From NCBI RefSeq assembly GCF_001907245.1, contig NZ_MQSU01000001.1, positions 332,224 to 396,223 of the forward strand: 64,000 nucleotides of DNA, written 5' to 3'. A program made the translations under genes and the position numbers. Under the pieces are notes generated by a model. The model was not told the DNA's origin and did no database searches. It saw only the letters and a list, made by a program, of their open reading frames with translations. Within the stretch, counting starts at the first letter, position 1, and each line of letters starts with the position of its first letter. Below, piece by piece: positions 17,201-25,619 of this stretch. This DNA is from Boudabousia liubingyangii. GTDB taxonomy: Bacteria; Actinomycetota; Actinomycetes; Actinomycetales; Actinomycetaceae.

Positions 17201-17580
17201 TTTCCGTAGCTAACTGAGTGATCCGCAATTAGGGGATAGTCTTCTAAAACCTAATTTTTAGTTCGGAACCACTATTCAACAAGAGGGTCCAGAAGCAATT
17301 GACTGCTTCTGGACCCTCTTTTGAGCAATTTTCAATTTTTCCAATTTTCACAATTTTTCCGGGTTAGAGCTCCTGGCAGCGTCAACTTATGCCACCGTAA
17401 AGCAGAAAATCGAACATATTGACCCAATATGCAATTTTTTAAATCAATTTTACTAAAATGTGATTTTGACTATAAATAGACACGTGGCGGACCTTTCAAT
17501 ATTATGTGACCAGGCTATATAGGCCCTATGGCCCAACGAAGATGTTAGCCACCTTATAGCCGCGTATCAGGAGGACCGAT
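17201..17580. other. Intergenic region, AT-rich, with terminator and promoter region
   Basis: The 380 bases hold the NCS2 terminator (17281-17320), then AT-rich sequence with repeated CAATTTT-like words. A likely promoter area follows (TTTTGACTATAAATAG near 17463-17478) upstream of the flavoprotein gene. An AGGAGG-type ribosome site lies just before its ATG. No open frame of note is seen. Confidence 0.5.
17281..17320 (+). terminator. Terminator after the purine permease
   Basis: A 17-bp perfect stem (17281-17297 with 17304-17320), loop ATTGAC, is followed by TT and lies 80 bases after the stop codon. Confidence 0.8.
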
Positions 17581-19038
17581 ATGGCAGACATTGTTATCCT
17601 CGGTGCCGGTATCTCAGGGCATACTGCCGCCCTACATCTACGACGCCTGCTCTCTAAAGAACACCGCGTAGTGGTAGTATCCCCCAACTCAAAGTGGAAC
17701 TGGATTCCTTCCAATATTTGGGTTGGTATTGGCAAGATGACGGCTAAGGACGTCACCTTTGAGCTGGCCCCCATTTATAAGCGTAAGAAGATTGAGTTCC
17801 ACCAGGCCAAGGGCACGGTGATTCACCCCGAGGGCGACGCCGAACACGGTCGTCCCTACGTGGATATCGAATACACCGACCCGAAGCGTGCCGGTGAAGT
17901 AACCCAACTTGAGTACGACTACCTCATCAACGCCACTGGCCCGCGCCTAAACTTCGCGGCTACGCCCGGCCTAGGCCCGGATGAAGGTAATACCTGGTCG
18001 GTCTGTTCCGCCCAGCACGCCGTCGAATGCGCCGAGCACCTAGACGAAGTCATTAAGGAAATGAAGGCCGGCGCCGAAAAGACCCTAGTTGTGGGCATGG
18101 GCTCTGGTGTCTGCACCTGTGAAGGTGCCGCCTTCGAATACACCTTTAACGTTGAAAACCAGCTCCGCCAAGCCGGGGTCCGCGACAAGGCCACCTTGAT
18201 CTACCTGACCAACGAAAAGGAACTGGGCGACTTTGGTGTTGACGGTATGCGCTTCGTGGACCAAGGTTTTGAAACCTCCTCGGAACTATGGGCTGGCTCC
18301 CTATTCCGTGAGCGCGGCGTAAAGCCCATCCTCGGTGCGGCCTGTAAGGAAATCACCAAGGACGTTATCCGCTACGAAACCCTCGAGGGTACCTTCCACG
18401 AACTACCCTACGACTTCGCCATGCTGCTGCCGCCCTTCACCGGTCAGCCGCTAGAAGCCAAGGATAAGGACGGAAACGATATCACCTCCGAGCTGTTCGC
18501 CCCGAACCGCTTCATGAAGGTCGATGCGGACTACACCCCGAAGCCCTACGAAGAGTGGCGAGCTGAAGACTGGCCGAACACCTACGAGTGTGTTGGCTAC
18601 CCGAATATCTTCGCCGTTGGTATTGCCTTCGCTCCCCCGCACCCGATCTCACGTCCCCGGAAGTCGCCTTCGGGCACCATGATCGCCCCGGCTCCGCCTC
18701 GGACCGGCATGCCGTCAGGTGTTATGGGCAAGACTGCCGCCAAGACCATCGTGAAGCGCATCAAGCACGGCAACAGTGCCGCCGCAGAACGCGCCTCCCT
18801 AGCCAATATGGGTGCCGCCTGTGTGGCCTCCACCGGCTTGGGTGCCTTCAAGGGCTCGGCTGCTTCCATGACCATGATGCCCGTGGTTCCGGACTACTCC
18901 CGGACCCCCACCGGCCGTAATATCAAGCAGACCCGTGGTCGGATCGGCTTGGGTGGCCACTGGGTCAAGTACATGCTCCACATCCTGTTCATCTACAAGG
19001 CCAAGGCCCTACCGGGCTGGCAACTAATCCCGGAGTGA
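17581..19038 (+). CDS. NAD(P)/FAD-dependent oxidoreductase of the sulfide:quinone reductase type
   Basis: This 485-residue flavoprotein has an N-terminal dinucleotide fold (IVILGAGISGHTAALHL, Gly8/10/13). The central motif is YLINATGPRLNF and a late FAD-binding segment is YPNIFAVGIAFAPP. It resembles sulfide:quinone oxidoreductases and flavocytochrome c sulfide dehydrogenases. Cysteines are at 142, 150, 178, 180, 255, 337 and 414; the CTC pair (178/180) and Cys414 are candidates for the redox-active set, but I cannot map them to a defined SQR type. The C-terminal region (KYMLHILFIYKAKALPGW) is hydrophobic and basic, suiting membrane association. It is followed after four bases by a 58-residue protein. 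A sulfur role fits the sulfatase neighbourhood but is inference. Confidence 0.78.
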   Translation: MADIVILGAGISGHTAALHLRRLLSKEHRVVVVSPNSKWNWIPSNIWVGIGKMTAKDVTFELAPIYKRKKIEFHQAKGTVIHPEGDAEHGRPYVDIEYTDPKRAGEVTQLEYDYLINATGPRLNFAATPGLGPDEGNTWSVCSAQHAVECAEHLDEVIKEMKAGAEKTLVVGMGSGVCTCEGAAFEYTFNVENQLRQAGVRDKATLIYLTNEKELGDFGVDGMRFVDQGFETSSELWAGSLFRERGVKPILGAACKEITKDVIRYETLEGTFHELPYDFAMLLPPFTGQPLEAKDKDGNDITSELFAPNRFMKVDADYTPKPYEEWRAEDWPNTYECVGYPNIFAVGIAFAPPHPISRPRKSPSGTMIAPAPPRTGMPSGVMGKTAAKTIVKRIKHGNSAAAERASLANMGAACVASTGLGAFKGSAASMTMMPVVPDYSRTPTGRNIKQTRGRIGLGGHWVKYMLHILFIYKAKALPGWQLIPE

Positions 19039-19042
19039 CATC

Positions 19043-19219
19043 ATGAGCGAAAACGAAGAAATCAAATACGAACCGCCGGTCTTTGCCGACCTGCAGTCTG
19101 CTCCACTACCGACTAAGAAGACGCTATTCCGCAGGCGCTTCTTAATCACCCAGTTCATTTCCTTCATGTCCTTCAACCTCAACATCATGAAGATGGTTGT
19201 TACTGGACACAAGAGCTGA
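19043..19219 (+). CDS. Small basic protein partner of the flavoprotein
   Basis: A 58-residue frame starts four bases after the flavoprotein stop. It reads MSENEEIKYEPPVFADLQ, a basic patch KKTLFRRRF and then a hydrophobic, Met/Phe-rich end. The close spacing and readable start suggest co-translation with the flavoprotein. A terminator follows 32 bases later, so the two genes form one unit. It may be a membrane-binding or partner peptide of the flavoprotein; I do not recognise the family. Confidence 0.65.
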   Translation: MSENEEIKYEPPVFADLQSAPLPTKKTLFRRRFLITQFISFMSFNLNIMKMVVTGHKS

Positions 19220-19250
19220 CCGTTTAACCGGTTAAGTAACTGAACTGCTA

Positions 19251-19295
19251 TTTGCCCCCTGCAGATCCCTTCACTAGTGGATCGCAGGGGGCAAA
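19251..19295 (+). terminator. Terminator after the flavoprotein operon
   Basis: TTTGCCCCCTGC (19251-19262) pairs with GCAGGGGGCAAA (19284-19295), with an inner GATCC/GGATC pairing and a following CTTTTTT tract. It also lies beyond the convergent ROK gene. Confidence 0.85.
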
Positions 19296-19337
19296 ACTTT
19301 TTTAGCTATCGGATTTTCAGCGGCTAGCCTAGGGAAC

Positions 19338-20492
19338 CTAGCCGATCAGCTTGGCTAAGAAGGCTGCGGTCGGGGCTAACATACCGCCCCGGGAAAGCTC
19401 TCCCCCGGAAAGGATCTGCGGGGGTTGAGAGTCCCGCCAGTATTCGCCGATGGTTTTCTGTACCACTTCCATGCCCTCCGGTTGGCGAATAATGGAGGCG
19501 GAAAGTACCACCTTCGGGACGGGCACAACCTCATTGAGTTGCTGAATCAAGGTGGCCACATTCTGGGCGCGCCAATCCAAAATCTCTTGTAACCCAGCTA
19601 CTTGTGCGCTGGGCTTAGGTAAGCGCGCGTCCTCGCCAGTAAGCATCAGTAGGTCCTCAAAATCAGCTGACTTTGGTAATAGGCCTCGCTGCTGCGCTAG
19701 GGCGGTGACTCCCTCGTCAGAAACCAGTTCCCGGACGGTACCGTATGAGCCGGACAGGGTTTTGACTGGCAGATTTTCTAGGATCCCAGAGGCAATCCCG
19801 CTTCCGGACCAACTTTCTCCTTTTTGGATCAGGGCGTATTCCACGATTGAACCAATGTAGAGGTGCCCGAAGGTATCATCACTCCCCACCAGACCGTAGA
19901 GTAGGTTTGCTTGGGCGTGCGCTAAAGCCGTAGGGGAAAGTACTACTGGTAGTCCGGTGGCTTCCTTCAGGGGCGTGCGTAGGTCTACGTCTTGCCAGCC
20001 GAATTCGGGCATGGAAAGGATGATCTGGGATTGGGTAGAGACGCGTCCGCCCACGGTGACGCTGATTCCTAGGGGCGGGCAGTTTTGTTGCTTGGTGTGG
20101 AATTGGATTCCTGCTAGGCAAACCTGCAGCACCGAGGCTACCGAACGGTCGTGTTTCTTTACCGTACGGTTAAGTACGACTCCCCCAATGCCGACGGCTC
20201 CTACAGCTACCGTGTGGTAGCCAATATGGATGGCCACAATCCAGTTCTCTTCATTGAGTAACTCTAGGCTTCGACGAGGTCGCCCCAGGCCACCTTTTTG
20301 GGTTAGGTCGCTTTCTGTGACTAGCCCTAGGTCGGCTAGGCCCGCGACGCAGCGGGTGACAGAGGCGCGATCCAAACCGGAGGCTTTAGCGATGCTGACG
20401 CGGCTGTGGTGACCGGCGAGGATCTTGCTAAAGACGATTGCCGGGTTGGTGGATTTGGCAAAGTATTCTCTGAGTTCCTGTTTTCTGGTCAT
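19338..20492 (-). CDS. ROK-family regulator lacking the zinc motif
   Basis: This 384-residue protein has an N-terminal winged helix (SRVSIAKASGLDRASVTRCVAGLADLGL) and a ROK-type sugar kinase-like domain (VAIHIGYHTVAVGAVGIGG; LYIGSIVEYALIQKG). The zinc-binding CxCGxxGC motif normal in ROK proteins is absent and the kinase catalytic region is degenerate, so it is a sensor or repressor, not a sugar kinase. It lies downstream of the sugar ABC importer on the same strand, 99 bases after its last gene and past a stem-loop, and most likely controls that importer. Palindromic sequence upstream of the binding protein gene is a candidate operator. Confidence 0.8.
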   Translation of the reverse strand: MTRKQELREYFAKSTNPAIVFSKILAGHHSRVSIAKASGLDRASVTRCVAGLADLGLVTESDLTQKGGLGRPRRSLELLNEENWIVAIHIGYHTVAVGAVGIGGVVLNRTVKKHDRSVASVLQVCLAGIQFHTKQQNCPPLGISVTVGGRVSTQSQIILSMPEFGWQDVDLRTPLKEATGLPVVLSPTALAHAQANLLYGLVGSDDTFGHLYIGSIVEYALIQKGESWSGSGIASGILENLPVKTLSGSYGTVRELVSDEGVTALAQQRGLLPKSADFEDLLMLTGEDARLPKPSAQVAGLQEILDWRAQNVATLIQQLNEVVPVPKVVLSASIIRQPEGMEVVQKTIGEYWRDSQPPQILSGGELSRGGMLAPTAAFLAKLIG

Positions 20493-20554
20493 GATTTTCT
20501 GATCATGGGTTGGGCTCTTTCCGGCAGTCCTTGGCAGAAAGAGTGGTAGATAAA

Positions 20555-20587
20555 GCTGTCGGCCCCATGTTTATGAGGCCGACCAGC
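20555..20587 (-). terminator. Stem-loop after the first sugar ABC operon
   Basis: GCTGTCGGCC (20555-20564) pairs with GGCCGACCAGC (20577-20587) with one bulged base, five bases past the permease stop. It may attenuate read-through into the ROK gene. Confidence 0.5.
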
Positions 20588-20591
20588 GGTT

Positions 20592-21587
20592 TTAGGATTT
20601 CACGGAGCCCTGTGCTAGGCCGGCACGCCAGTAGCGCTGCAAAGCAAGGAATAGGAATACCACGGGGATAACACCTAGGGCGGAACCGGTTAGTACCTGG
20701 GAGGTTAAGATCTCGGCCTTGTAGTTCTGCCAAGTGTAAAGACCTAGGGTGACCGGTAGTAGGCTCTTGCCTCGTAGCATTACTAGCGGCAGTAGGAAGT
20801 TGTTCCAAGTGCCCACGAAGATGAAGAGGGCAATGGTAACCACAGCCGGGGATAGGATTCGCATTACTAGGGTGAAGAAGATGCGGATCTCGCTGGCTCC
20901 GTCAATGCGGGCGGCCTCAATCATTTCGTCGGGGACCGTGGTGCAGTAAATGATGGCTAGGAAGACACCGAAGGGGCTAACCGAACAGGGAATGATGATC
21001 GACCAGACGGTGTTGGTGATGCCCAGCCAGCTGAAGAAGAAGAATAGCGGGATGGTCAGCAGGGCTGCCGGTAGCAGCATGCCCAGCATGATCATGCCCA
21101 TTAGGGTCTTCTTACCGGGGAAGCGGAACTTCGCGAAGGCGTAACCACAGGCCAAAGAGACCAGGGTGCCAATAATCGCGGTCGTGATGGAATAGAAGAG
21201 GGAATTGCCAACCCACCACGGGAAGTCGCCACCATCGTAGGTAAAAACTTCCTTGATGTTATCGATAATGTGGTTCCCATCGGCAAACCAAAGGGTATTG
21301 GTATTGAGCATCTGGGAGTAGCTCTTCGTAGTTTGGACGAACAGCCACCACACCGGCAGTAGGAAGTACAGGGCAATGGCGATTAGCGCCACCATGGTGA
21401 TTGTGCGGGTGGCCTTACTGGGCTGCATTGAGCGCGGCACCTGCACATTTTCAGTGTTATCGCGCTTCTTTTCCTTACGACGCCAAAGCTTTTGTGACTT
21501 GATGGTGTCGACCCCATCCTGAGCCTCTAGGGCTTCAGTTTCGTTTAGTAGTTCGGGATTAATGCTGGCAGGATTTTGTGCAGTCAT
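20592..21587 (-). CDS. Sugar ABC transporter permease, MalG-like
   Basis: This 331-residue inner-membrane permease of the carbohydrate uptake-1 family has six membrane helices. Its EAA loop is EAARIDGASEIRIFFTLVMR and it ends ALQRYWRAGLAQGSVKS, typical of MalG/AraQ proteins. A long polar N-terminus of about 60 residues (charged KLWRRKEKKRDN) precedes the first helix and is longer than usual. The ribosome site is AAAGGAAAA before ATG 21587. It is the third gene of the binding protein-MalF-MalG operon, one base after the MalF-like gene. No ATPase gene is present, so a shared MsiK-type ATPase elsewhere is likely (family knowledge). Confidence 0.92.
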   Translation of the reverse strand: MTAQNPASINPELLNETEALEAQDGVDTIKSQKLWRRKEKKRDNTENVQVPRSMQPSKATRTITMVALIAIALYFLLPVWWLFVQTTKSYSQMLNTNTLWFADGNHIIDNIKEVFTYDGGDFPWWVGNSLFYSITTAIIGTLVSLACGYAFAKFRFPGKKTLMGMIMLGMLLPAALLTIPLFFFFSWLGITNTVWSIIIPCSVSPFGVFLAIIYCTTVPDEMIEAARIDGASEIRIFFTLVMRILSPAVVTIALFIFVGTWNNFLLPLVMLRGKSLLPVTLGLYTWQNYKAEILTSQVLTGSALGVIPVVFLFLALQRYWRAGLAQGSVKS

Positions 21588-21588
21588 T

Positions 21589-22530
21589 TCAGTTTTCCTT
21601 TCCTACTCGAGACTGAGCCCAAGCGTAAAGCGCCGCCAAGATACCCGCGATGACGGCCATTACTACCGAGATAGCGGAAGCGGCACCCATGTTCTGGTTA
21701 CCGAAGCCTTCCTGGTAGGCCAACATCATCGGAGTGTAGTTACTGTTAACTGCCGGGACCATGGTTGCCATCACGGTCGGCTCGTTAAACCACTGAACGG
21801 TGCCGATGATGGACATTAGCACGGTCATTAGTAGGGCGGAGCGCAGCATCGGAATCTTGATCTTGGTGACGATTCGCCATTCGCTAGCGCCATCAATCCG
21901 GGCGGCTTCATAGAGTTCAGTGGGGATGGACTTGAGGGTCGCCATGAAGATAATCATGTTGTAACCGACGAAGGTCCAAGCGGTCATATTCGACATGGAC
22001 AGGTTCAGCATCCACGGCTGGAGGAAGAAGTCCTGCGGTAGCCCTAGGGAGGTTAGGATTCCCACGAAGGGGGACATATTGGGGTGGTACAGGTAGGACC
22101 AAATGATGGCCGCAATAACGCCGGGGATGGCGTAGGGCAAGAAGTAGACTAGGCGGAAGAACTTCACGCCGCGGGCTGCTAGGGAATCTAGTAGCAACGC
22201 TAAGATTAGGGCCGCTCCCTGAACCAAGGGAATCTTAATGACGCCATATTCGAGGACGTTCAGCATGCCCTGCCAGAAGGTTCCGTTGGTTAGGACGTCC
22301 TGGTAGTTTTCTAGACCGGAAAAGACGGGCACCAAGGGCCCGAAGCCTCCATCAGCGAGTTTGTTTTTAAACAGTGATCCGTACACTGATGCGAACATCG
22401 GGATGATGAAGGAAACAATGAACAAGAGGAAGAAGGGAAATGCGAACAGGTAGCCGTGGATGGCTTCACGGTCGAATTTCTTTACTTTTATCGCTTTATT
22501 TGGGGCTGCCTTTTTAGTCGGCGATGACAT
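21589..22530 (-). CDS. Sugar ABC transporter permease, MalF-like
   Basis: This 313-residue permease has six membrane segments, beginning EAIHGYLFAFPFFLLFIVSF. Its EAA loop is YEAARIDGASEWRIVTKIKIPML. It pairs with the MalG-like subunit to form the channel of a carbohydrate importer. A GGAGG ribosome site stands before ATG 22530. It follows the binding protein gene after 74 bases that contain a strong stem-loop. Confidence 0.92.
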   Translation of the reverse strand: MSSPTKKAAPNKAIKVKKFDREAIHGYLFAFPFFLLFIVSFIIPMFASVYGSLFKNKLADGGFGPLVPVFSGLENYQDVLTNGTFWQGMLNVLEYGVIKIPLVQGAALILALLLDSLAARGVKFFRLVYFLPYAIPGVIAAIIWSYLYHPNMSPFVGILTSLGLPQDFFLQPWMLNLSMSNMTAWTFVGYNMIIFMATLKSIPTELYEAARIDGASEWRIVTKIKIPMLRSALLMTVLMSIIGTVQWFNEPTVMATMVPAVNSNYTPMMLAYQEGFGNQNMGAASAISVVMAVIAGILAALYAWAQSRVGKEN

Positions 22531-22555
22531 ACTGGGCCTCCATTAGCTGTTGGAT

Positions 22556-22588
22556 AGTGTGGGGAGCGAGTAGCTCGCTCCCCACACT
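22556..22588 (-). terminator. Strong intra-operon hairpin after the binding protein gene
   Basis: A stem of 14-15 bp (GTGTGGGGAGCGAG at 22557-22570 with CTCGCTCCCCACAC at 22574-22587), loop TAG, lies between the binding protein and permease genes. Such elements often stabilise the upstream mRNA or reduce read-through, giving more binding protein than permease. Confidence 0.75.
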
Positions 22589-22604
22589 TGAGTTTTAGAA
22601 GAGA

Positions 22605-23930
22605 TTACTTAACGGTAATCCCGACTGCCTTGAGGGAGTCAACGGCGGTCGTCTGACCGATTTCGTAGACCTTCGGCAAGGAACCGGTAGTGCCCACTAG
22701 CTTGAGCTCGTTGCTCATAGCGTCTAGGGTCTTACCGATCTGCGGAGCCCAGGTAACCTTCGGGGCGTTGTTGTTGGCCTTGATGAACTCTTCGTAGATT
22801 TCCTGGCCACCGAAGTATTCCTTCAGGTTAGCGGGGGTTTCGATCTTGTCGACCTTAGCGGCCGGTAGTAGGCCTAGGCCGGCTAGACCCTTGATGTTGG
22901 TGGCCCACCAGTGAGCGAACTTAACAGCCTGCTCGGGGTACTTGCAGCCCTTGAGGACGGCGGCGATGGTGCCACCGTTCTGACCAACAGTGGTGTTGGA
23001 GGCGTCGAAGTGAGGAATCTGAGCGACCTTCCACTTACCATTGCCATCGGGGGCGGTGTCAGCAATTAGCGGAGCTTCCCAAGAACCACCAATGGTGGAA
23101 AGGATGGTGCCATCCTGTAGGTACTTGCCGAAGTCCTGGCCCCAACGGGTGGTGGGAACGACTAGCTTTTCATCAACTAGACCCTGCCAGTAGGTAGCAA
23201 CCTTTTCGGTTTCCGGGGTCTTAATGTTGACGGACCAGGTGGAGGCGGCGGGATCGTAGCCGAACCAGTCAGCACCTTCAGAGCTGGTCAAAGCGGCCTG
23301 CCACTGGATTTCATCCTGGAGGAAGGCGCCTAGGTAAGACTTGTTGCCGGACTTTTCGCGAACTAGCTTGGCGGTTTCCTTGTATTCGTCCCAGGTGGTG
23401 GGGACCTTCAGGCCGTACTGTTCGAATAGGTCAGCGCGGTAGAAGAAGAGGATCGGGGAAGCACCCTGGGGGAAGCCGAAGACCTTGTCGCCGACGGTAG
23501 CCTTGTTGTACAGGTCGGGGATGAAGTCATCCTTGTACTTTTCGGCGTACTGCTTAACGTCCATCATGGCGCCCATCATGTCGGGTACGCGCTCGAAGCC
23601 AATCTGGGTGACACAGGGGACGTCCTTACCAGCTTCAACCATGGAGTTAATCTTGGCGTAGGACTCACCAGCGGAGCCCTGCATGCGTTCAGGAACGACC
23701 TCGATGTCGGGGTTTTCCTTGTTGAACTGGTCCACTAGTTCCTTCAGGGTGGTGTTGCCCTTCTTGTCAGGAATGCGGTGGTACCAAGTGAATTTAGCGA
23801 CCTCGCCCGGCTTTAGCTGTTCCGGAGCGGCAGAGCCACCATCGTTTGAAGAGCTGCAGGCAGCAAAACCGGTGCTCATGAGAGCTAGTACGGAGACTGC
23901 TGCAATCTTACGAAGTTTGTTCGACAACAT
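22605..23930 (-). CDS. Sugar ABC transporter substrate-binding lipoprotein
   Basis: This protein of about 441 residues has a lipoprotein signal (lipobox LMSTGFAAC, then SSSNDGGS) and the cluster-B sugar-binding fold (FTWYHRIPDKKGNTTLKELVDQFN; GGSWEAPLIAD; AHWWATN). It captures an oligosaccharide or sugar derivative outside the membrane for the two permeases encoded next. The upstream in-frame ATG at 23957 is less likely, since GGAAGGA at 23938-23944 sits seven bases before ATG 23930. A promoter (TTGAAA-18-TATAAC) lies upstream. The sulfatases on both sides suggest a sulfated glycan fragment as ligand (inference). Confidence 0.9.
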   Translation of the reverse strand: MLSNKLRKIAAVSVLALMSTGFAACSSSNDGGSAAPEQLKPGEVAKFTWYHRIPDKKGNTTLKELVDQFNKENPDIEVVPERMQGSAGESYAKINSMVEAGKDVPCVTQIGFERVPDMMGAMMDVKQYAEKYKDDFIPDLYNKATVGDKVFGFPQGASPILFFYRADLFEQYGLKVPTTWDEYKETAKLVREKSGNKSYLGAFLQDEIQWQAALTSSEGADWFGYDPAASTWSVNIKTPETEKVATYWQGLVDEKLVVPTTRWGQDFGKYLQDGTILSTIGGSWEAPLIADTAPDGNGKWKVAQIPHFDASNTTVGQNGGTIAAVLKGCKYPEQAVKFAHWWATNIKGLAGLGLLPAAKVDKIETPANLKEYFGGQEIYEEFIKANNNAPKVTWAPQIGKTLDAMSNELKLVGTTGSLPKVYEIGQTTAVDSLKAVGITVK

Positions 23931-23975
23931 TGTCTGTCCTTCCATCAAAATACCCAAATAGGTACATGTAATGAC

Positions 23976-24028
23976 GTTGCAAGAACAATGCTAGCACTCT
24001 CACTACACCATTAGTTGTAGCATGCAAC
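23976..24028. promoter_or_regulatory. Imperfect inverted repeat at the importer promoter
   Basis: GTTGCA...ATGCTA (23976-23993) and TAGCATGCAAC (24018-24028) are related inverted sequences just downstream of the predicted -10 and around the start of transcription. They are placed as a repressor operator, plausibly for the ROK protein encoded downstream. Confidence 0.4.
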
Positions 24029-24032
24029 AAAC

Positions 24033-24062
24033 GTTATAGTCTTGTTACTCCCGGTTTTTCAA
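24033..24062 (-). promoter_or_regulatory. Promoter of the first sugar ABC operon
   Basis: On the minus strand TTGAAA (24062-24057) and TATAAC (24038-24033) are separated by 18 bases, a good match to the main sigma factor consensus, about 100 bases upstream of the binding protein start. Confidence 0.6.
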
Positions 24063-24084
24063 AACTGCCAAGATAGCCAAGAAA

Positions 24085-25605
24085 TTAAACAATGTCAGTC
24101 ATATCGGGATGCGGTTTAAAGGTTTCTTCGTCACTTAATTGACGCCACAAAGGATGGTACTGACCGCGTCCATAAACACGACGGTGGAAACCTGAAAGCT
24201 CTTCCGTCTCATGGCCCTTAAACCAGTCATGCAAAAGCCCAACTAGTTCCGACTCCACTACTTGATAACCGGCATCTCCGATCAGGTTATGCTGCTCGTC
24301 CGGATCAGCCTCCAAGTTGTACAGTTCGCGCGGGCCACGGTAGCGATCGACCAGTTTCCAAGGGCCCTGGGCAACCATTCGGCCACCACCGTATTCCTCG
24401 TAAATAAACACGGCCCCGTCACGTTCATCATTCGCACCCAAAGCGGCCGTCACCGCCGGTACCCTCGGCTCAGGGAGGTACCCTTCCGCGCCGGCACTTT
24501 CCGGCGAGGAGGCCAGCAAGTCTGCCCGCACGCCCTCGGCTTGGAGGAGGGGCGCAAAGTTACTTCCAGCCGCCAAGGGATCTTCCGGCACCTCTACCCC
24601 AGCTAGAGCGCACAAGGTCGGGTGCAGGGAAGTAGCCGAAACGGGATGCTCCACCTTCTGGGACTGAGTCTGTCCCGGCAGGTGAATAATGAAGGGCACC
24701 TTCACTGAGCATTCCCAGAAGTTCATCGGGTAGGTGCCATTGCCCTTACCCCAGAAACCGTGGTGCCCCAAAGAGTAACCGTTATCGGCCATAAAGATGA
24801 CCACCGTGTTATCAGCCTGGCCCGTATCTTCCAGCGTCTGCAGAAGCTTGCCTAGGCCGCGGTCAACCCCGCTAAGGGCCGCAAAATATCCCTGAATCCG
24901 GGGAATCGGATCCTTAAATGCGCCCTCGAAATCATCACGGCGAGGATGCACCCAAGGATGCGGTTCTAGGCGCGGAATTGAGGGGAAATCCTGGCCCGCG
25001 TAAAGGTCCAGAAGGTCCTGCGGGTGGTTCCCATTCAGCCACGGGTCGTGGGGAGCCGTGTAGTTAACCTGCAGGTAGAAGGGCTGCTGAGAGGTGCGGG
25101 TCCGCAGGAAGTTATCGGCTTCCTCGGTCACGGCATCGGTAAAGTAGCGCGGTTCCTTCGCTTTTCGGCCATTAACATCCCAGATGGGGGCGTTATAGTA
25201 GGGGCCGCCACCGATCCGGTGCGCATACCAGAAGTCAAAACCGGGGGCTTTTTCTTGGCTGGAACCCACGTGCCACTTCCCGGACATACCGCACTGGTAG
25301 CCACTATTGCCAAGTAGTTCGGGAGTCGTATGCAGGCCTTCTAGGTAGAGGTCTTCAAACGCGCCCTCGTAACGTTCGCCGAAAAGCCAATCCAAGACGC
25401 CGTGAGCTGAGGGCATGCGCCCGGTTAACAGGGAGGCGCGGGCTGGGGAACAAACCGGGGAGGCACAGTAAAACTGGGTAAACTCCGTGCTCTGCTGCAT
25501 TAGGTTAACCAGGTTGGGCATCATCAGTTCTGGCGTGTACTGAGGAAGCGCCCAAGGACCCTGATCATCGGTCATGACAACGAGGAAGTTTGGCCTAGTG
25601 TTCAT
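24085..25605 (-). CDS. Sulfatase C, cytoplasmic, Cys-type
   Basis: This 506-residue sulfatase is a paralogue of sulfatase B. It has RPNFLVVMTDDQGPW (metal site), CSPARASLLTGRMPS with Cys52 as formylglycine site, GMSGKWHVGSS, NYTAPHDPWLNG and FMADNGYSLGHHGFWGKG. There is no signal peptide. A loop near residues 365-410 (SSPESAGAEGYLPEPRV) is longer than in sulfatase B. The gene is last in the operon ROK regulator-maturase-TauE-sulfatase, starting 14 bases after the TauE stop. No ribosome site is evident; TAGACT lies 6 bases before the ATG, so an additional leaderless promoter is possible. It likely removes sulfate from an imported sugar. Confidence 0.9.
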   Translation of the reverse strand: MNTRPNFLVVMTDDQGPWALPQYTPELMMPNLVNLMQQSTEFTQFYCASPVCSPARASLLTGRMPSAHGVLDWLFGERYEGAFEDLYLEGLHTTPELLGNSGYQCGMSGKWHVGSSQEKAPGFDFWYAHRIGGGPYYNAPIWDVNGRKAKEPRYFTDAVTEEADNFLRTRTSQQPFYLQVNYTAPHDPWLNGNHPQDLLDLYAGQDFPSIPRLEPHPWVHPRRDDFEGAFKDPIPRIQGYFAALSGVDRGLGKLLQTLEDTGQADNTVVIFMADNGYSLGHHGFWGKGNGTYPMNFWECSVKVPFIIHLPGQTQSQKVEHPVSATSLHPTLCALAGVEVPEDPLAAGSNFAPLLQAEGVRADLLASSPESAGAEGYLPEPRVPAVTAALGANDERDGAVFIYEEYGGGRMVAQGPWKLVDRYRGPRELYNLEADPDEQHNLIGDAGYQVVESELVGLLHDWFKGHETEELSGFHRRVYGRGQYHPLWRQLSDEETFKPHPDMTDIV

Positions 25606-25619
25606 GCTATTAGTCTAGG

